NCBI GenBank assembly: GCA_947164605.1
Contig: CAMUXE010000003.1
Coordinates: forward strand, 1 to 64,000
Direction of reading: 5' to 3'
From: an uncultured Lachnospiraceae bacterium
GTDB lineage: Bacteria; Bacillota; Clostridia; Lachnospirales; Lachnospiraceae
Length of the DNA stretch: 64,000 nt
Numbering within the stretch: position 1 is the first letter of the stretch; each line of letters begins with the position of its first letter. The notes beneath the pieces were generated by a model. It searched no databases and was not told the DNA's origin. It was given only the letters and a program-made list of their open reading frames with translations. A program made the translations under genes and the position numbers. Shown one piece after another: positions 45,420-54,858 of the stretch.

Positions 45420-46564
45420 TAATTTTCAAACACCTCGCCAGTATCCGGATTTACCGAGATACCATTTACTTCAAGATTTTCATCAATATGGATTACAAGA
45501 CATGGTTTACCTTCAATCAGCATGGTCTCAATCAAATCAGTTTTATCTGGGTTTACTTTTACAACCACATCAGGTGTCTTAACCTCAAACTTACGTGTCT
45601 CACAAACATTGGCCGCAAGCATTGTCTTGCCAGGGCCGCCTGTTGCTTCCTCAAATTTCTCTTCAAAGCCAGCCAGCTTCTCCTCGCTGACCCCGCTCTT
45701 CTCCATGATTTTCTTCGCAGTATCCTTGTCGATAAGAGCTGGTTCTGGATCCTTCTTTCTCTCATCGATATAGTCATTGAGGTTATCATGTATATTTTTT
45801 ATTGTATCATAATTACACTCATCACCCAATGTCTCTGTGACAATATTTTGAAAAGTTGCCTTCTGTTCCTTTGCAGGTACCGGAATCTCACAGGCAAGAG
45901 TGCTCAAGACTCCGTCCTGGAGCTGATTTGCATTCTTAGAATAGATGAGAATATTCTCCTCATCAGCACTCCTCTCGTTAAATGCCGGGAAGAGAAAACC
46001 AGTATCTGTAGGATCAACCATATGTGCCTGCTCTAATTCGTGGAAGGTAGAGTCCAGGGCATCGTATGCCAGTCCAGGTTTTGAAAGTGTTACAGGGCAT
46101 ATAGAGCAAAGTATGTAATCAAAAACTTCCTCCGACGCATCATCCATCTCTATTCCATCACTTGAAACTCCAGGCACATCATAGGCCTGCTGAATCAGGA
46201 TAATAAGGTAATTGCCAACATAATCATAGCTGTCAATTATCCTGCTATAAAATTCATCAAGAGCCTCCTCGTCCTCGAGGCCTGAATCTCTGAGTTTTAT
46301 CAAAAGCTCCCTGCTAGAACCTTCGATATAGGCATCATTGGTGAAATGCATATCAAAAAGGTTCTTGCCTATGGTTCCAGACAAGGTCTTCTTAAATATA
46401 TCAAGATACTTGTGCTGCTCTTCCTCCTTGAGATTTAGGAAGGTCTCTGTAAAAGTGGTAACCTTATTCTTCTCACCGTCAACATAGCAAGCAGCCAACT
46501 TTCTTATGCTGCACTCAGTAATATCGTAAAGTCCTTTTATCTCATTAATCTCTTTTTTAATCAT
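45419..46564 (-). CDS. DUF4317-family protein
   Basis: 381 residues, soluble, no signal peptide. The N-terminus MIKKEINEIKGLYDITECSIRKL and the segments CYVDGEKNKVT and FPAFNERSADEENILIYSK are those of the DUF4317 family common in Clostridia. No enzymatic motif is recognisable and function is unknown. It is the first gene of a pair with the transglutaminase-like protein (one-base overlap), with the exonuclease gene following. Confidence 0.8.
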   Translation of the reverse strand: MIKKEINEIKGLYDITECSIRKLAACYVDGEKNKVTTFTETFLNLKEEEQHKYLDIFKKTLSGTIGKNLFDMHFTNDAYIEGSSRELLIKLRDSGLEDEEALDEFYSRIIDSYDYVGNYLIILIQQAYDVPGVSSDGIEMDDASEEVFDYILCSICPVTLSKPGLAYDALDSTFHELEQAHMVDPTDTGFLFPAFNERSADEENILIYSKNANQLQDGVLSTLACEIPVPAKEQKATFQNIVTETLGDECNYDTIKNIHDNLNDYIDERKKDPEPALIDKDTAKKIMEKSGVSEEKLAGFEEKFEEATGGPGKTMLAANVCETRKFEVKTPDVVVKVNPDKTDLIETMLIEGKPCLVIHIDENLEVNGISVNPDTGEVFEN

Positions 46565-46678
46565 TTTCTAACCTCATTATGCAAAGCGCCTTTGCTCACA
46601 AAACTTTCCAGTCAAATTAAGGCAGGCCTTTGCAGCTTCATCGCAATATGCCTCTTTTCTTGTATTTTAGCATATTTA

Positions 46679-46707
46679 AAGGTAGTGACACTATGTATCA
46701 CTACCTT
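46679..46707 (-). terminator. Likely terminator after the ABC exporter genes
   Basis: A 10-bp stem (AAGGTAGTGA/TCACTACCTT) lies 23 bases past the end of the exporter gene on the minus strand, with a short TTTAAAT exit. The weak U-tract lowers certainty. Confidence 0.55.
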
Positions 46708-46729
46708 CTTTTAATAATTTGATTTAATT

Positions 46730-48601
46730 TTACACTGCAAATTGAGAATTGTACAGATTATAATAAAAACCTTTTTTCTCAAGCAAGTCTTGGTGGTTTC
46801 CAGTCTCTATAACGCTGCCATCCTTCATAACAAGTATTATATCAGCATTTTCAATGGTTGATAGTCTGTGGGCAACTATAAAACTAGTCCTGCCCTCCAT
46901 AAGAGTATTGAAAGCTTCCTGAATCTTAAGCTCAGTTCTTGTATCTATGCTCGATGTAGCCTCATCAAGGATAAGCATCTTTGGCTTGACAAGCATAATT
47001 CTTGTGATACATAAGAGCTGTCTTTGACCAGCAGAGAGCGTATCGTCATCCTCAGCAATCACTGTGTCATATCCATTCTTGAGACGAGTGATAAAGCCGT
47101 GTGCATGTGCAGCCTTGGCCGCTGCTATAACTTCCTCATCACTGGCATCAGGCTTGCCCATTGTAATATTGTCCCTGATAGTACCAGCTTTCAACCATGT
47201 GTCTTGCAAAACCATACCATAGCCAGCTCTCAGGGACCTCCTGGTAAGATTTCTCACATCAATTCCCGAAACTGATATACTTCCATCCTTGACATCATAG
47301 AATCTCATAAGGAGGTTAATAAGGGTTGTCTTTCCACATCCCGTAGGTCCAACTATAGCAATCTTCTGTCCCTTCTTAACATCCAGATTAAAGTTCTCAA
47401 TCAAGTGCTGTCCGCTAACATAAGAGAATTCAACCTGAGACAGTTTCAAAGTTCCATCAGGCTCAGCTAAATCTATGGCATCCTCAGCTTCTGCAAGCTC
47501 ATTTTCCTCATCAAGCAGGTCAAATACTCTAGACGCACAAGCCAGAGCATTCTGCAGCTCTGTGACAACTCCAGAGATCTCATTGAAAGGCTTGGTGTAC
47601 TGATTAGCATAGCTCAAGAAGCTGGCCAGCTGACCTACAGTAAGTCTTCCCTGTATAGCCGCTATCGCTCCCACAACCGCAACTGCAGCATAAACCAAGC
47701 TATTGATAAATCTTGTAGCTGGGTTTGTTATAGATGAATAGAAAGTAGCATTAAGAGAGTACTTGCCAAGTTTCTCATTGACCTCGTCAAATCTTTCAAT
47801 TGCCCTCTCCTCATAGCTGTAAGCATGCACCACGCTCGCCCCGTCAATCATCTCTTCAACCAGGGCAGTTTCATCTCCCCTTGTAGATGACTGAAGTCTG
47901 AACATGCTGAAAGTCTTTCTGGCTATAAACTTGGCAACCAGGAAGGAGAGCGGTGTCAAGAGCACAACAACAAGAGTTATAAGAGAGTTAATCCTAAGCA
48001 TGAAACAAAGGGTTCCAACTATGGTCATTACACCTGTAAAGAACTGGGTAAAGCCCATAAGCAAGCCGTCAGAGAGCTGATTCACATCAGCTATAACCCT
48101 GCTCACAATATCTCCATATGACTGCTTGTCTATATAGCTCAAAGGCAGAGATTCTATCTTCTCTATAGCCTCATTTCTGATATTTCTGGTCACATGGTAA
48201 GTTATATGATTGTTGCATATATTCATAATCCATTGTGTCAGCGCAGTGATTGCAATAATTATGCCAATCTTTGTAAGGTAGGCAAAAACGCCGTCAAAAT
48301 CAACCTGTCCCTGACCTATAATCAAATCAATGGCATGTCCTATAATTACTGGAACATAGAGGGTTGTCAGAACTGTGATTACAGCCATCAGCAAAGATAA
48401 AATGAGGAAAAAACGCTGATTCTTAAGTCTGGGCAGCAGTTTCTTGACTACCTGACTGCTCTTGTCATTCTTGCCACTTTTCAAAGTCTTTACTGACTTC
48501 TCTTCTTTTTTCTCAACCTTATCTTTCTTATCTTTCTTATCTTTCTTATCTTTCTTATCTTTCTTATCTTTCTTCTCTTTATTTTCACTCTTGTCCGACA
48601 T
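46730..48601 (-). CDS. Heterodimeric ABC exporter, subunit with consensus Walker B
   Basis: 623 residues. A Lys/Asp-rich N-terminus (about 1-50, built of KDK repeats) precedes six membrane helices (about 60-340) and an ATPase domain: Walker A GPTGCGKTT, signature LSAGQRQ (non-consensus Ala), Walker B MLILDEATSS, H-loop IVAHRLST. It overlaps the upstream exporter gene by one base (TGATG). The partner has a degenerate Walker B, so the pair forms one canonical and one degenerate ATP site, as in LmrCD/TM287-288-type exporters. The substrate (drug, lipid or peptide) is undetermined. Confidence 0.92.
   Translation of the reverse strand: MSDKSENKEKKDKKDKKDKKDKKDKKDKVEKKEEKSVKTLKSGKNDKSSQVVKKLLPRLKNQRFFLILSLLMAVITVLTTLYVPVIIGHAIDLIIGQGQVDFDGVFAYLTKIGIIIAITALTQWIMNICNNHITYHVTRNIRNEAIEKIESLPLSYIDKQSYGDIVSRVIADVNQLSDGLLMGFTQFFTGVMTIVGTLCFMLRINSLITLVVVLLTPLSFLVAKFIARKTFSMFRLQSSTRGDETALVEEMIDGASVVHAYSYEERAIERFDEVNEKLGKYSLNATFYSSITNPATRFINSLVYAAVAVVGAIAAIQGRLTVGQLASFLSYANQYTKPFNEISGVVTELQNALACASRVFDLLDEENELAEAEDAIDLAEPDGTLKLSQVEFSYVSGQHLIENFNLDVKKGQKIAIVGPTGCGKTTLINLLMRFYDVKDGSISVSGIDVRNLTRRSLRAGYGMVLQDTWLKAGTIRDNITMGKPDASDEEVIAAAKAAHAHGFITRLKNGYDTVIAEDDDTLSAGQRQLLCITRIMLVKPKMLILDEATSSIDTRTELKIQEAFNTLMEGRTSFIVAHRLSTIENADIILVMKDGSVIETGNHQDLLEKKGFYYNLYNSQFAV
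48519..48572. repeat. In-frame 9-bp coding repeat
   Basis: Six copies of TTATCTTTC on the plus strand encode a repeated Asp-Lys-Lys tripeptide in the N-terminal tail of the ABC exporter. The 9-bp unit keeps the frame, unlike the 3n+1 repeats seen after stop codons. Confidence 0.95.
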
Positions 48602-50331
48602 CAGGCTCTCTCCTCCTTTCTAAACTGTGAATAGTAGATTTCCTGGTACTCCTTACATGAAGCAAGAAGGTCCTCATGACTGCCAAGTCCCACCATATGG
48701 CCATCATCAAGAACTATAATCTGATCAGCATGCATAAGAGATGCTGCCCTCTGCGATACTATGAAAAGGGTAGGTGCCTCTTCCATATTCTTAATAGCTT
48801 TTCTCAAAGCCGCATCTGTTGCGTAATCAAGAGCCGATGAACTGTCGTCAAGAATCAGGATCCTTGGTTTCTTAATAACAGCTCTCGCTATAGTGAGCCT
48901 CTGCCTCTGGCCTCCAGAAAGGTTCTTACCTCCCTGCTCGACAAACTCATCAAGGCCCTTGGCCTTCTTCTCGACAAATTCTTTGGATTGAGACACTTCA
49001 AGGGCTTCCCACATATCTGCCTCGCTGGCATCAGGCTGAGCCATAAGAAGATTCTCTCTAATGCTGCCCTTAAATAGTCTCGCCTTCTGCAATACAGTAA
49101 CCACATTATCTCTAAGGCACTTATAGCTGTAATCCTTGACATCCTGGCCGAAGATTTTAAGCTGACCTGAGCTGATATCATAATATCTTGGTATAAGGTT
49201 TACCAAGCTCGACTTTCCTGAGCCTGTGCCGCCTATAACACCAATAATCTGGCCTGCCTTAGCCACAAAATTTATGTCAGAGATAGCCTCATCGCCACCT
49301 CCCTTGTATCTCAAAGACACATGATTGAATTCTACTGCATTATCCTCATCAGCAGGCTTCATAGCCTCAATTGAGCCCTCCTGCATATCTGACTCCACAT
49401 TAAACATATCATCTATTCTCTTAGCCGAAGCAAGAGCCTTAGTGATATTAATAATCAAGTTCGCCAGCTTGATAAGTTCTACAAGAATCTGAGACATATA
49501 GTTATAAAGAGCAACAACCTGACCCTGGCTCAAGCTTCCAGAGTTTACCCTGACAGCCCCTATATAGATAAGAACTATAATTGCGCCATTAACTATAAGA
49601 TAGGTCATAGGATTCATAAGGGCCGATATCTTTCCTGTGAACTTGGAAAGTTTAGTTAAGTCATCATTGGCCACAAAAAAGGCCTCTTTCTCTACATTTT
49701 CCTGGTTAAAGGCACGAATTACACGGACACCAGTCATATTTTCCCTTGTCATGGCAAGTATCTTATCAAGACCAGCCTGAACCTTGATGTAGAGTGGTCT
49801 GGTTGTAAACATAATTCCAAAGACTACTAGAGCAAGCAAAGGAATTGTCACTGCGAAGATAAGAGCAGCCTTAAAGTCTATGGTAAAGGCCATAATCATC
49901 GCACCAAATACTATGAAAGGTGATCTCAAAAAGAGTCTGAGTGTTAAATTCACGCCATTCTGAACCTGATTTATATCACTTGTCATCCTTGTGATAATGG
50001 TTGAAACGCCACATTCATCAATATTGCTAAATGAAAAAGACTGAATATGTGAGAATAAGCCATGTCTCATTGATGTTGCACAGCCTATAGCTGCCTTGGC
50101 AGAAAAATACTGGGCTGTAATTGACACTGTAAGGCCTATAACAGCCAGTATTATAAGCATCAGACTCATCTTTAAGATATGATTGATATCAGAGGCTCCA
50201 ATTCCCTTATCAATAATAGACGCTACAACCAGTGGTACAAAAAGCTCAAATGTAGCCTCAAGCATCTTAAAGAGCGGTGCCAATACACAATATTTTTTAA
50301 ATTCTCTAAGATATTTCCATATCCTTTTCAT
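48601..50331 (-). CDS. Heterodimeric ABC exporter, subunit with degenerate Walker B
   Basis: 576 residues: six membrane helices (about 15-300) and a C-terminal ATPase. Walker A GGTGSGKSS and signature LSGGQRQ are canonical. Walker B reads ILILDDSSSALD with Asp in place of the catalytic Glu, and the H-loop position is Gln (IVSQRAAS). These are the hallmarks of the non-hydrolysing half of heterodimeric exporters. It is the first of the two exporter genes, 24 bases behind the thioesterase gene and overlapping its partner by one base. An AAGGAG site precedes the ATG. Confidence 0.92.
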   Translation of the reverse strand: MKRIWKYLREFKKYCVLAPLFKMLEATFELFVPLVVASIIDKGIGASDINHILKMSLMLIILAVIGLTVSITAQYFSAKAAIGCATSMRHGLFSHIQSFSFSNIDECGVSTIITRMTSDINQVQNGVNLTLRLFLRSPFIVFGAMIMAFTIDFKAALIFAVTIPLLALVVFGIMFTTRPLYIKVQAGLDKILAMTRENMTGVRVIRAFNQENVEKEAFFVANDDLTKLSKFTGKISALMNPMTYLIVNGAIIVLIYIGAVRVNSGSLSQGQVVALYNYMSQILVELIKLANLIINITKALASAKRIDDMFNVESDMQEGSIEAMKPADEDNAVEFNHVSLRYKGGGDEAISDINFVAKAGQIIGVIGGTGSGKSSLVNLIPRYYDISSGQLKIFGQDVKDYSYKCLRDNVVTVLQKARLFKGSIRENLLMAQPDASEADMWEALEVSQSKEFVEKKAKGLDEFVEQGGKNLSGGQRQRLTIARAVIKKPRILILDDSSSALDYATDAALRKAIKNMEEAPTLFIVSQRAASLMHADQIIVLDDGHMVGLGSHEDLLASCKEYQEIYYSQFRKEERA

Positions 50332-50355
50332 ATAGCTAAAAATCTCCTTTTAAAA

Positions 50356-51198
50356 TCATTCCATGAGCTCAACAAGAGCACGCACTCTGTTGTCCACAAG
50401 GAAAGCCACCTCGATCTTGTCCCTGCCCTGACAAGGGCTATGCCATGTACAGAGCTTGAGTTGATCTCCTTTTCTAATTTCCTTCTCAAAAATTATATTG
50501 TAATCATTGTAAGTTCTTGTCATATAAGACTCTTCATCGATAGTCTCAAGGGCAATTTTAAGATAGTCGATATTGTGAAGATGTCCCACCATATCCACAT
50601 CTGCTCTGGCAATTTTGTATTCGCTAACCACCGCATCACTGGCCACTTGAAAGTCTTTCGCTATTGAGTAAGAGTTAAGAATAGGGGCCTCAGCCATAGC
50701 CTTAAGCTTATCATCCGAGATAGAATCATCCCCAAAAGCCGCATCGCAGCCTCCCCTGTCAAGAAGCCCTAAATCCATATCAAAACTTGGTATCAGGCCA
50801 TACTCTGGCTTATATTTTGACACCTCATCCAGATTAAACCTAATCGGCCTTCTCTTCTCAACATCAGTGAGGATCCACCTAGAGTATGCAATTGCAATAA
50901 TCTCTCCGTCCTGATCCCTCATGCAGGCCCCTCTGTCTGCGAAAAATCTGTCCATCCTTATGGCCCAAGTTGAGACTTTTAATTTCTCAGTATAGGAAGG
51001 TCTTCTCTTAACCTGCATATGCCAGTTTAAGATAACCCATGCTCTCTTCTCTGTGATTATTTCATGAGGTCCAATTCCAGCTTCAGTTGAATGTCGGCTG
51101 GCAATCTCCTCAAATATAGAAAGTAAGCCCTTATCACTTGCTTTATCCTCATAAGAACAGTCATCTATTCTTATTTGGCAATCCATTGTATATATCAT
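50356..51198 (-). CDS. Acyl-ACP thioesterase
   Basis: 280 residues with two hotdog folds. FatA-type motifs are visible: an N-terminal WVILNWHMQVKRRPSYTEKLKVSTW segment, SRWILTDVEKRRPIRF, and the second repeat VSEYKIARADVDMVGHLHNIDYLKIALE, with the Asn/His residues of the active site (HLHNIDY). The enzyme releases free fatty acids from acyl carrier protein in the cytoplasm. AGGAG lies seven bases before the ATG. It precedes the ABC exporter pair by 24 bases, so exporter and thioesterase may share a transcript; a link to lipid export is speculative. Confidence 0.88.
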   Translation of the reverse strand: MIYTMDCQIRIDDCSYEDKASDKGLLSIFEEIASRHSTEAGIGPHEIITEKRAWVILNWHMQVKRRPSYTEKLKVSTWAIRMDRFFADRGACMRDQDGEIIAIAYSRWILTDVEKRRPIRFNLDEVSKYKPEYGLIPSFDMDLGLLDRGGCDAAFGDDSISDDKLKAMAEAPILNSYSIAKDFQVASDAVVSEYKIARADVDMVGHLHNIDYLKIALETIDEESYMTRTYNDYNIIFEKEIRKGDQLKLCTWHSPCQGRDKIEVAFLVDNRVRALVELME

Positions 51199-51261
51199 AA
51201 AAAACTCCTAACTTAAAAAATCATATCACACTTATATTCAGCTAACAAATTTTGAATTCAT

Positions 51262-51298
51262 AAAAAGGGTATAGAACACAGATGTCCTATACCCTTTT
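51262..51298 (-). terminator. Intrinsic terminator after the aminotransferase
   Basis: A 15-bp stem (AAAAGGGTATAGGAC/GTTCTATACCCTTTT, one G-T pair) followed by TATGAATTC on the minus strand after a five-T run; it lies 26 bases beyond the aminotransferase stop and isolates it from the thioesterase. Confidence 0.85.
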
Positions 51299-51323
51299 CG
51301 TATATCACTATCACTTATATTAT

Positions 51324-52514
51324 TTATTCGTATTCCTTCTTTAAGGCCTCAAATGCAGGAAGTGACCTCTCAATCATGTCCTTGTCAACACAGTAAGAGA
51401 TTCTCACATAACCTGGGCATCCAAAGCTGTTAGCAGAAACCACTAAAAGGTCATGTGCCTTAGCCTTTTCGGCAAATGCATCTGCATCATCCTCAAGTGC
51501 CTTGACAAAGAGGTAAAATGCTCCATCCGGCTTAACGCATGAGTAACCCATCTTGGTCAAATTATCATATAAGAGATTTCTGTTTTCAAGATACATATTG
51601 ATATCGCCTGTCTGGCCTATACACTTAGCAACCACCTTCTGCATAAGACTTGGTGCACATACATAACCGAGCGATCTGCCTGCTCCACATACTGCTGCAT
51701 AGAGCTCCTTGCTGTCAGTTGCCTCATCTGGAACCAAGATATAACCAATTCTCTCACCAGGAAGTGAAAGGGACTTACTGAAAGAGTAGCAAACTACTGT
51801 ATCCTTATAATACTTTGTAGCATAAGGAACCTCAACTCCATCATATACGATCTCACGATAAGGCTCATCAGCTATGAGATAGATAGTGCTATTGTACTCC
51901 TTCTCCTTTGCCTCAAGCAAGGCTGCAAGCTTCTTGATAGTGTCAAGAGAATAAACCACACCAGATGGGTTGTTAGGTGAATTGATGATAATCGCCCTAG
52001 TATGCTCGTTGATCTTTGACTCAAGCTCTGCCATATTGATCTGGAAATTTTCATAATCAGGACTTACAAAAGAAAACTTAGCTCCTGCATTTGCGGCAAA
52101 TACTGCATATTCAGGGAAAAATGGTGCAACTGTCAACACTTCATCCTGATTGCTTGAGACAATAGCCTTAAGGGTAATTGTCAATGAAGCTGCCGCACCG
52201 CAAGTCATGTAGAAGTTGTCCTTATTGACACCAAGCTGATATGTCTTGTTGAGATAATCAGCCATAGCCTGTCTGGTATCAGCATCACCCTGTGCTGATG
52301 TATAACCGTGAAGACTGATAGAATCAAGTGTCTGAGTAAGGTCTCTTATTGTCTCATTGACGCATTCAGGTGCTGGAACTGTTGGATTTCCTAAGCTAAA
52401 ATCATAAACCTTATCCTTTCCAACTACCTCTGCTCTTTTCTTTCCATACTCGAAAAGATCTCTAATTACAGATCTCTTGCTTCCCAATTCATACATAGCC
52501 TTAGAAACTGACAT
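51324..52514 (-). CDS. PLP-dependent class I/II aminotransferase
   Basis: 396 residues. Aspartate-aminotransferase-fold motifs: FSLGNPTVPAP at the N-terminus, NSPNNPSGVVYS in the middle, LIADEPYREIVYDG, the PLP-lysine segment SFSKSLSLPGERIGY, and a C-terminal arginine region (FGCPGYVRISYC). It is annotated in relatives as a pyridoxal phosphate-dependent aminotransferase; the amino acid substrate cannot be read from sequence. It stands alone between its own terminator and an 84-base gap to the LOG-family gene. Confidence 0.9.
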   Translation of the reverse strand: MSVSKAMYELGSKRSVIRDLFEYGKKRAEVVGKDKVYDFSLGNPTVPAPECVNETIRDLTQTLDSISLHGYTSAQGDADTRQAMADYLNKTYQLGVNKDNFYMTCGAAASLTITLKAIVSSNQDEVLTVAPFFPEYAVFAANAGAKFSFVSPDYENFQINMAELESKINEHTRAIIINSPNNPSGVVYSLDTIKKLAALLEAKEKEYNSTIYLIADEPYREIVYDGVEVPYATKYYKDTVVCYSFSKSLSLPGERIGYILVPDEATDSKELYAAVCGAGRSLGYVCAPSLMQKVVAKCIGQTGDINMYLENRNLLYDNLTKMGYSCVKPDGAFYLFVKALEDDADAFAEKAKAHDLLVVSANSFGCPGYVRISYCVDKDMIERSLPAFEALKKEYE

Positions 52515-52598
52515 TAATAAAATTCCTCTCTTTCTTCCTGGTCTAAATATCAGGCTCGTCTATCAGTGCACATCAGGGGACTAAATCCATCATATGCA

Positions 52599-53144
52599 TC
52601 ACTTATTTTTTAAATTCTCAACCAACTGGGCCAAGTCATTAAGACTCTTACAGTCAATCAAGCTTCTTCTGCCTTGCTCTGGCAAAAATTTATGTTCTGT
52701 TATTGTATCATAAAATTGCAAAAATGTATCATAGAATCCGTCACAATTTAAAAGAACACAGTCGGGCTCTGTCAATTCAAGCCTCTTCCATGAAACGCAA
52801 TCAGCAACCTCCTCTATAGTGCCAGCTCCTCCTGGCAAGGCTAGGCATAGATCTGCAGCCTCATATAGCTTAACTTTTCTCTCAGACATATCTTTAACCA
52901 CGATTACCTGATCTAGGCCCTTTCTGCACCAGCCCTTTTCAACCATAAATTCTGGAATAATGCCAATAACTTTGCCACCAGCTTCCTGTGCAGCATCCGC
53001 AAGAGCTCCCATAAGTCCTGCTGCTCCACCTCCGTAGTAAAGCGTGTGTCCCTCTTTTGCAATCCACCTGCCAAGTTTTTTAGCACACTCAGCATATTTA
53101 GAGCTGTCTCCGCCCTCAGCCCCAGCAAATACTGTAATATTCAT
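52599..53144 (-). CDS. LOG/TIGR00730-family Rossmann protein (nucleoside-5'-monophosphate phosphoribohydrolase-like)
   Basis: 181 residues from the ATG at 53144, which has an AGGAGA site; an in-frame upstream start at 53177 does not. The family motifs are intact: YGGGAAGLMGALADAA and the catalytic LPGGAGTIEEVADC (PGGxGTxxE). Members hydrolyse the N-glycosidic bond of nucleoside monophosphates, as in the cytokinin-activating LOG enzymes. The physiological substrate in bacteria is often unknown. It is divergent from ybaK across about 90 bases. Confidence 0.88.
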   Translation of the reverse strand: MNITVFAGAEGGDSSKYAECAKKLGRWIAKEGHTLYYGGGAAGLMGALADAAQEAGGKVIGIIPEFMVEKGWCRKGLDQVIVVKDMSERKVKLYEAADLCLALPGGAGTIEEVADCVSWKRLELTEPDCVLLNCDGFYDTFLQFYDTITEHKFLPEQGRRSLIDCKSLNDLAQLVENLKNK

Positions 53145-53171
53145 AAGAAATCTCCTCTCTGATTTTTTTCT

Positions 53172-53199
53172 TTGCACCCTTATATAAAATTGCTATAAT
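53172..53199 (+). promoter_or_regulatory. Likely promoter of ybaK-fliB
   Basis: TTGCAC, 16-bp spacer, perfect TATAAT, ending 36 bases before the ybaK ATG at 53235. The -35 box sits just upstream of the divergent LOG gene. Confidence 0.6.
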
Positions 53200-53234
53200 C
53201 AATCGTATACATATATATTATATAGGAGTTTAGT

Positions 53235-53723
53235 ATGGATGAAAAGACTAATGTAATGAGAATCCTTGAGAAAAAAAAAATAAAATATAGTCCCCATGTC
53301 TGCGAAAATGCCGATGACCTAAGCGGAGTGGAAATTGCAGAGAAGCTTGGCAAGGATCCTGACAGATGCTATAAAACCCTGGTAACCGTGGCAAAATCAA
53401 AGAAAAACTATGTCTTTGTCATACCTGTTGCTAAAGAATTGGACCTAAAAAAAGCCGCCAAGGCTGTTGGAGAAAAATCCATAGATATGCTTAAATCAAA
53501 GGAATTGCTCCCCCTCACCGGTTATGTCCACGGAGGATGCTCACCTATAGGTATGAAAAAAACCTTTAGCACTACCTTCCAGACTGGAGCTGAAGATTAT
53601 GACACTATCTACTTTTCCGCTGGCAAAATTGGCCACCAGGTTGAGCTCCATCTAGCTGACACTCAGAAAATCATACGCTACAAGATAGCCGATCTAATTA
53701 TCGATAAAAGCGAGGAGAATTAA
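53235..53723 (+). CDS. ybaK: YbaK/EbsC Cys-tRNA(Pro)/Cys-tRNA deacylase
   Basis: 162 residues. It is a trans-editing enzyme that hydrolyses cysteine mischarged onto tRNA-Pro. Family motifs: KTLVTVAKSKKNYVFVIPV with the conserved Lys (about residues 48-65), GYVHGGCSPIGMKK (GxxxGGxSPxG), and the C-terminal SAGKIGHQVELHLAD. GGAG precedes the ATG. The gene is followed after one base by the FliB-like gene. Confidence 0.93.
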   Translation: MDEKTNVMRILEKKKIKYSPHVCENADDLSGVEIAEKLGKDPDRCYKTLVTVAKSKKNYVFVIPVAKELDLKKAAKAVGEKSIDMLKSKELLPLTGYVHGGCSPIGMKKTFSTTFQTGAEDYDTIYFSAGKIGHQVELHLADTQKIIRYKIADLIIDKSEEN

Positions 53724-53724
53724 C

Positions 53725-54819
53725 ATGCTTCTACTAAGTCCTTCCTACTATAAAAATTTCACCTGTATCAACTCAAGCTGCAAAGACAACTGCTGCCGCG
53801 GTGGCTGGGAGATTGATATAGATGACGAAACTGCAAACTACTACTTAAGCCAGACTGGGCCTTGCGGTGATCTTTTAAAATCAGTCATAAGTCACACAGA
53901 CGAGTATTGCTTTAAATTAAAAGACAATCACTGTCCTCTCCTCACAGATGACGGACTTTGCGGAATATATGACATGCTCGGCCCAGACCATCTTGGATAT
54001 GTATGTGATCAATTCCCTAGATTTTCTGAATACTATGGATCCATAAAAGAAACCGGCATAGGACTTGCCTGCGAGGAAGCTGCAAGACTTATCCTCTTCA
54101 CAGATTATCCTTCCTCCCTCAACTCCTGCGAGCTAATGGAAGAAGTCTATGAGAGCGAAGAATTTGACGCCAAGCTATATGACAAGCTTTCAAACCTAAG
54201 AACTATTCTTTTCCGCTGCATCAAGGCCAATACAACTTCCATCTCTGACCTGGACCATACCCTAAATCAGCTCGCCATAGCTTTTGACCAGATGCAGGAA
54301 GCCATCAATGACAATGATTACAACCTGCTAGGCCAAATCATTGAAAATCTCAAACTGAGTGATATAGATCCTGAATCTAACCTGACCTCATATGAGAGCA
54401 TAGGGGAATTCTTAGATATCTACCTATCACTGGATTCCTTGAACAATAAGTTCAAGGATCTGGCCCATGAATGCCTTGAGCTCTTACATCAAAATGAAGA
54501 AGATGAGGACAAATTCAAGACCTGTCTATCTGACTATTCAGCGAGCCTTGACTCAAAGCAGCTAGATGCCTACGCCAAGCTGATAAACTATTTTATCTTC
54601 CGCTATCTCACTGAAGCTGCCTATGATCATGACCTAAAGGGCAAGCTTATTCTCATCATAGCAAACTACCTTGTGCTGAGAGATCTAGACCTCTTAAGTT
54701 TCAGTAAGGGACAGGATTTAGAGCCTGCAAGAATAGAGAATGCCAAAATCTTCTCAAGAGAAGTTGAGTATGACCGTGAAAATATCGAAGCTCTCTATGA
54801 AGAATTCCTCTTTTTCTAA
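53725..54819 (+). CDS. fliB: FliB-like lysine-N-methylase (cysteine-cluster protein)
   Basis: 364 residues. The N-terminal third carries the family cysteine cluster: FTCINSSCKDNCCRGGWEI, then CPLLTDDGLCGIYD and CDQFPRFSEYYG, likely an iron-sulfur or zinc site. Salmonella FliB methylates flagellin lysines with S-adenosylmethionine. Homologues in Clostridia are annotated as flagellin lysine-N-methylase, but no flagellar gene is present in this window, so another target is possible. A GAGGAG site overlaps the ybaK end. metK, which makes SAM, lies convergently downstream. The stop codon starts a short tandem repeat. Confidence 0.8.
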   Translation: MLLLSPSYYKNFTCINSSCKDNCCRGGWEIDIDDETANYYLSQTGPCGDLLKSVISHTDEYCFKLKDNHCPLLTDDGLCGIYDMLGPDHLGYVCDQFPRFSEYYGSIKETGIGLACEEAARLILFTDYPSSLNSCELMEEVYESEEFDAKLYDKLSNLRTILFRCIKANTTSISDLDHTLNQLAIAFDQMQEAINDNDYNLLGQIIENLKLSDIDPESNLTSYESIGEFLDIYLSLDSLNNKFKDLAHECLELLHQNEEDEDKFKTCLSDYSASLDSKQLDAYAKLINYFIFRYLTEAAYDHDLKGKLILIIANYLVLRDLDLLSFSKGQDLEPARIENAKIFSREVEYDRENIEALYEEFLFF

Positions 54820-54846
54820 CATTCTTTAACATTCTCTAACATTTCT
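54817..54846 (+). repeat. 10-bp tandem repeat starting at the fliB stop
   Basis: TAACATTCT units at 54817 (the stop itself), 54827 and 54837. The 10-bp step puts TAA in frames 0, +1 and +2; a further TAA at 54850 falls in frame 0. Confidence 0.8.
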
Positions 54847-54858
54847 TTCTAATCAAAA

